34,451 bases of DNA from JBJXFK01 sp046155505 (GTDB lineage Bacteria; Planctomycetota; Phycisphaerae; UBA1845; Fen-1342). Both the position numbers and the translations under genes were made by a program. Below the pieces are notes generated by a model. That model did no database searches, was not told where the DNA came from, and worked only from the letters and a program-made list of their open reading frames with translations. The stretch covers positions 1 through 34,451 of the forward strand of contig JBJXFK010000239.1 in NCBI GenBank assembly GCA_046155505.1. The letters run 5' to 3'. Below, piece by piece: positions 31,196 through 34,451 of the stretch; positions within the stretch are counted from its first letter, which is position 1, and every line of letters starts with the position of its first letter.

Positions 31196-34100
31196 ATGCG
31201 TCAACGTCTCGCTCGCCTCGCCGCGCGTTCACAGTTTCTCATGCTCGCCGGCGCGGGGTTGACCCTTGTCGGCTGCGCGTCGCCCGCCCGCGCTCAGGAT
31301 GAATCAAAACCCGCCGCGACAACCAAACCCGTATCGGTCGCGCCGGTGAAATCAACGACCGCCGAAGGCATCAAGCCGCACGCGGGCATGATGCGCTATC
31401 CCGATGTCAGCGCGACGCAGATCGTGTTCGCCTATGCCAACGACCTGTGGCTCGTCTCACGCGAGGGCGGCGTGGCCCAGCCGCTCTCCAGCCCCGCCGG
31501 CGAAGAGACCTTTCCGCGCTTCAGCCCGGACGGCAAGGCGATCGCGTTCGTCGGCAACTACGACGGCAACCGCGACATCTACACCGTGCCCACCAGCGGC
31601 GGCATTCCGCAGCGCGTGACCTATCACCCGAGCGGCGAGTGGCTTCAGGACTGGGCCACGACCGGCACGCTGCTCTTTAACCAGGGCGGAATGGCCGGAC
31701 TGGGTCGCATGCAGCAACTCTTCACCGTCGCGACGAGCGGCGGCTTGCCCGAGAAACTGCCCGTTCCGTATGGCGCGACCGCTTCGATGGGCGCTGACGG
31801 AACGTGGCTGGCGTATACGCCGCACTCGATCGACAACCGAACCTGGAAGCGCTATCGCGGCGGCATGCAGACCGACATCTGGCTGTTCAATGTGAAGACC
31901 AATGAGTCGAAGCAAATCACCAATTGGGAAGGCACCGATTCGTTGCCGATGTGGCACGGCGACGCGGTCTATTACCTGAGCGATGACGGCAAGGAGCATC
32001 GCGGCAACATCTGGAAGTACGACACCAAGACCGGTAAACGCGAACAGGTGACCAAGTTCGCCGACTTCGACGTGAAGTGGCCGGCGATGGGGCCGGGCGC
32101 GAGCGGCGGCGGCGAGATTGTGTTTCAGCAGGGCGCAAGCCTGATGCTGCTCGATTTGAAGAGCGGCCAGACGAAGAGCATCACGGTCACGATTCCCGGC
32201 GATCGGCCCAAGCTCCGCCCGCAGATGACCGACATGGCCGAGATGGTGCGCAGCGCCGACATTTCGCCCAGCGGCAAGCGTGTCGCAATCGAGGCCCGCG
32301 GCGATCTGTTCAGCGCCCCGGCTCGCGAAGGTGCGACGCAGAATCTCACCCGCACGAGCGGCACGCACGAGCGCAATCCAAACTTCAGCCCCGACGGCAA
32401 GTGGATCGCCTATGTCAGCGACGAGACCGGCGAATATGAGCTGTACATCCGCCCGGCCGACGGCGTCGCCGCTCCCCGGCAACTGACCAAGGGCAGCAAG
32501 ACGTTCTATTACAACATACTCTGGTCGCCGAACTCGAAGTACATCGCGTACACCGACAAGGCCGCCAACATGTACTTGATGACCGTCGAGACCAGCGAGT
32601 CGAAGCTGATCGACACCGACCCGTGGGCGCAGCAGCCGCAGGCGAATTGGGCCTTCGACAGCGAGTGGATTGCGTACACGAAGAACGCCGACGAGCTGAA
32701 TCAATCGGCGATCTGGCTCTATCAGGTCTCGACCGGGAACAAGAAGCAGGTAACCAGCGGGCGATTCAACGATTACGCGCCGGCGTTCGATCGCAAGGGC
32801 GAATACCTGTACTACGGCAGCCAGCGCGAGTTCACCTCGCCCAAGTACGAAGACGCTGGCACGACGTTTGTGTACGCCGACACGAGCGTGCTGCTGATGG
32901 TGCCGTTGCGAGCCGACGTGAAGAATCCGCTCGCGCCGAAGAACGACAAGGAAGAGGAAAAGAAAGACGACGCAAAGAAGGATGAAAAATCGGACGCCAC
33001 TTCGCAGCCCGCGACGGCGACCGCGTCAAGCAGCGGTGAATCACAACCCGCGTCCTCGCAATCGTCACAGTCTTCGCAGGCAGGCAAGCCCGACGACAAG
33101 AAGGACGAAGTCAAGCCGGTCGTGATCGAGCTCGAAGGCTTTGAACGCCGCGCGGTTCAGCTACCGGTTGCGATCGGCGATTTCCGCACGCTGAACGTGA
33201 TCGACGGCGGCAGCTTGATCTATGTGCGCACGCGCACGCGCGGCAGCGACGCGAAGATCGGCATCAAAATCTTCGACCCTGCCGCCGACGAAAAGGAAGA
33301 GAAGACCATCATCAGCGAGGTCGGCTCGTACGCGCTCAGCGCCGACGGCAAGAAGATTTTGGCGATCAAGGGTGGCGGCGACATGGCCGTCATCGACGCC
33401 AAGGCCGAGCAAAAATACGAAAAGAAGGTGCCGACCGATCAGATGCGGACCGAGATCGATCCGCGAGCCGAATGGCGGCACATCGCGCGCGAGGCGTGGC
33501 GCATTCAGCGCGACTTTTTCTATGACCCGACCATGCACGGCGTCGATTGGGAAGGCGTCTGGAAGCACTATGAGCCGATGCTCGCGGACTGCTCGTCGCG
33601 CGAGGATGTCGCGTTCATCATTCGCGAGATGATCAGCGAGCTGAACGTCGGTCACGCCTATTACTCGGGCGGCGACGAAGAGGATCAGCCCAGCGTGTCG
33701 GTCGGTATGCTCGGTTGCGATTTTGTGCTCGACGGCGGCAGCTACAAGATCACCAAGATCCACGAAGGCGGGCCGTGGGACAGCGACGCACGCGGCCCGC
33801 TCAGCCAGCCGGGCAGCATGGTGAAAGAGGGTGAATACCTGCTGGGTGTCAACGGCGTTGCGGTCGATGCGAGCAAGGCACCGTGGGCGGCGCTGGTCGG
33901 ACTGGCCGACAAAACGGTCACGCTGACCGTCGGCCCGAACCCGGTTTGTGACGAGAACGCGCGCGAGGTCGTGGTGAAGGCCCTCGGTAGCGAAGCCAAC
34001 CTGCGCTATCGTGGCTGGATCGAACGCAACCGCGCCTACGTCGAGCAAAAGACCGGCGGCAAGGTCGGCTACATTTATGTCCCCGACACCGGTGTGAACG

Positions 34101-34451
34101 GACAGAACAATTTGTTCCGCCAGTTCTATGGCCAGATGGACAAGGCCGCGTTGATCATCGACGAACGCTGGAACGGCGGCGGTCAGATTCCGACGCGATT
34201 CATCGAGCTGCTGAATCGTCCAATCACGAACTACTGGGCACGCCGCGATGGCAAGGATTGGTTCTGGCCGCCGGACAGTCAGCAGGGGCCCAAGTGCATG
34301 CTGGCGAACGGTCTGGCCGGCTCGGGCGGCGACATGTTCCCGTGGCTGTTCAAGCACAACAAGCTCGGCAAGGTCATCGGCACGCGCACCTGGGGCGGCC
34401 TGGTTGGCATCACCGGCTATCCGCCGCTAATTGATGGTGCGGGCACAACCG
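31196..34451 (+). CDS. tricorn protease homologue, N-terminal 1085 residues (cut by window)
   Basis: The frame is open from the ATG at 31196 (AGGAG about nine bases upstream) to the window end. The N-terminus has a lipobox-like LVGC27 and also an ARA-Q cleavage option, so the protein is exported. Beta-propeller repeats follow (FPRFSPDGKAIAF, NPNFSPDGKWIAYVSD), then a Lys/Glu/Ser/Gln-rich insert at about 580-640, then the C1 tricorn core domain. His820 in SELNVGHAYYSGG is the probable catalytic His, a PDZ domain follows (about 840-925), and Ser1043 in AGSGGD is the probable nucleophile with Asp1046. The C-terminal part, including the distal Glu, lies outside the window. Such exported proteases degrade peptides to oligopeptides; the lipid anchor and the disordered insert are unlike the cytosolic archaeal tricorn. 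Confidence 0.92.
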   Translation, partial: MRQRLARLAARSQFLMLAGAGLTLVGCASPARAQDESKPAATTKPVSVAPVKSTTAEGIKPHAGMMRYPDVSATQIVFAYANDLWLVSREGGVAQPLSSPAGEETFPRFSPDGKAIAFVGNYDGNRDIYTVPTSGGIPQRVTYHPSGEWLQDWATTGTLLFNQGGMAGLGRMQQLFTVATSGGLPEKLPVPYGATASMGADGTWLAYTPHSIDNRTWKRYRGGMQTDIWLFNVKTNESKQITNWEGTDSLPMWHGDAVYYLSDDGKEHRGNIWKYDTKTGKREQVTKFADFDVKWPAMGPGASGGGEIVFQQGASLMLLDLKSGQTKSITVTIPGDRPKLRPQMTDMAEMVRSADISPSGKRVAIEARGDLFSAPAREGATQNLTRTSGTHERNPNFSPDGKWIAYVSDETGEYELYIRPADGVAAPRQLTKGSKTFYYNILWSPNSKYIAYTDKAANMYLMTVETSESKLIDTDPWAQQPQANWAFDSEWIAYTKNADELNQSAIWLYQVSTGNKKQVTSGRFNDYAPAFDRKGEYLYYGSQREFTSPKYEDAGTTFVYADTSVLLMVPLRADVKNPLAPKNDKEEEKKDDAKKDEKSDATSQPATATASSSGESQPASSQSSQSSQAGKPDDKKDEVKPVVIELEGFERRAVQLPVAIGDFRTLNVIDGGSLIYVRTRTRGSDAKIGIKIFDPAADEKEEKTIISEVGSYALSADGKKILAIKGGGDMAVIDAKAEQKYEKKVPTDQMRTEIDPRAEWRHIAREAWRIQRDFFYDPTMHGVDWEGVWKHYEPMLADCSSREDVAFIIREMISELNVGHAYYSGGDEEDQPSVSVGMLGCDFVLDGGSYKITKIHEGGPWDSDARGPLSQPGSMVKEGEYLLGVNGVAVDASKAPWAALVGLADKTVTLTVGPNPVCDENAREVVVKALGSEANLRYRGWIERNRAYVEQKTGGKVGYIYVPDTGVNGQNNLFRQFYGQMDKAALIIDERWNGGGQIPTRFIELLNRPITNYWARRDGKDWFWPPDSQQGPKCMLANGLAGSGGDMFPWLFKHNKLGKVIGTRTWGGLVGITGYPPLIDGAGTT

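Noticed and set aside
31457..34357. Long minus-strand frames of about 400 residues
   Set aside because: Antisense to the tricorn protease homologue, whose plus-strand frame is unbroken and has family motifs throughout.

Overview
The window is GC-rich bacterial chromosome, most likely from a planctomycete of the Phycisphaerae type. The signs are several secreted proteins ending in dockerin-like calcium-loop pairs (D-x-D-G-D-x-D followed by L-x-D-L-x-x-L-L-x-x-F-G), long propeller and Ig-like surface proteins, an Asn-Thr-Asn linker before a Cys/Gly-TM-Arg tail, a tricorn-protease homologue, and many palindromic intergenic repeats. The lineage is inferred from these styles; no rRNA is present.

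Layout. 1-628 has no believable protein gene but holds a hairpin pair and an orphan tRNA-type T-arm plus acceptor strand (559-583). 629-7860 carries a RidA-family deaminase (-), a Bax-inhibitor-1 membrane protein (+), a minus-strand run of membrane-fusion adaptor, FlK-like thioesterase and GT-C-like membrane protein, then a secreted serine hydrolase (+) and a DinB protein (-). 8417-11371 encodes a large surface protein. 11592-18259 is a plus-strand run: fliM, a FIST sensor, rnpA, an MGDG-synthase-like glycosyltransferase, a second DinB protein, a GT4 glycosyltransferase and a DUF58 protein. 18617-19601 is a frameshifted secreted Ig/dockerin gene, followed by holA, a lipoprotein and a dual-specificity phosphatase. 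23095-25326 (-) is a large Kelch-like/Ig/dockerin gene whose signal peptide is cut off by an in-frame TAA. A GrpB protein (-) diverges from parB (+), which is followed by a terminator and two parS sites. The right end has a propeller/di-haem cytochrome c/dockerin fusion, a small membrane protein and a tricorn protease cut by the window edge.

The genes do not form one pathway. Housekeeping functions (rnpA, holA, parB-parS, fliM) are mixed with cell-surface genes. The most unusual layer lies between genes: several palindromic repeat families, one sitting exactly on stop codons and another apparently supplying the ribosome-binding site and start codon of a lipoprotein gene. The other notable themes are two damaged secreted genes, a parB-parS locus without parA, and the tricorn, cytochrome and surface-protein architectures.
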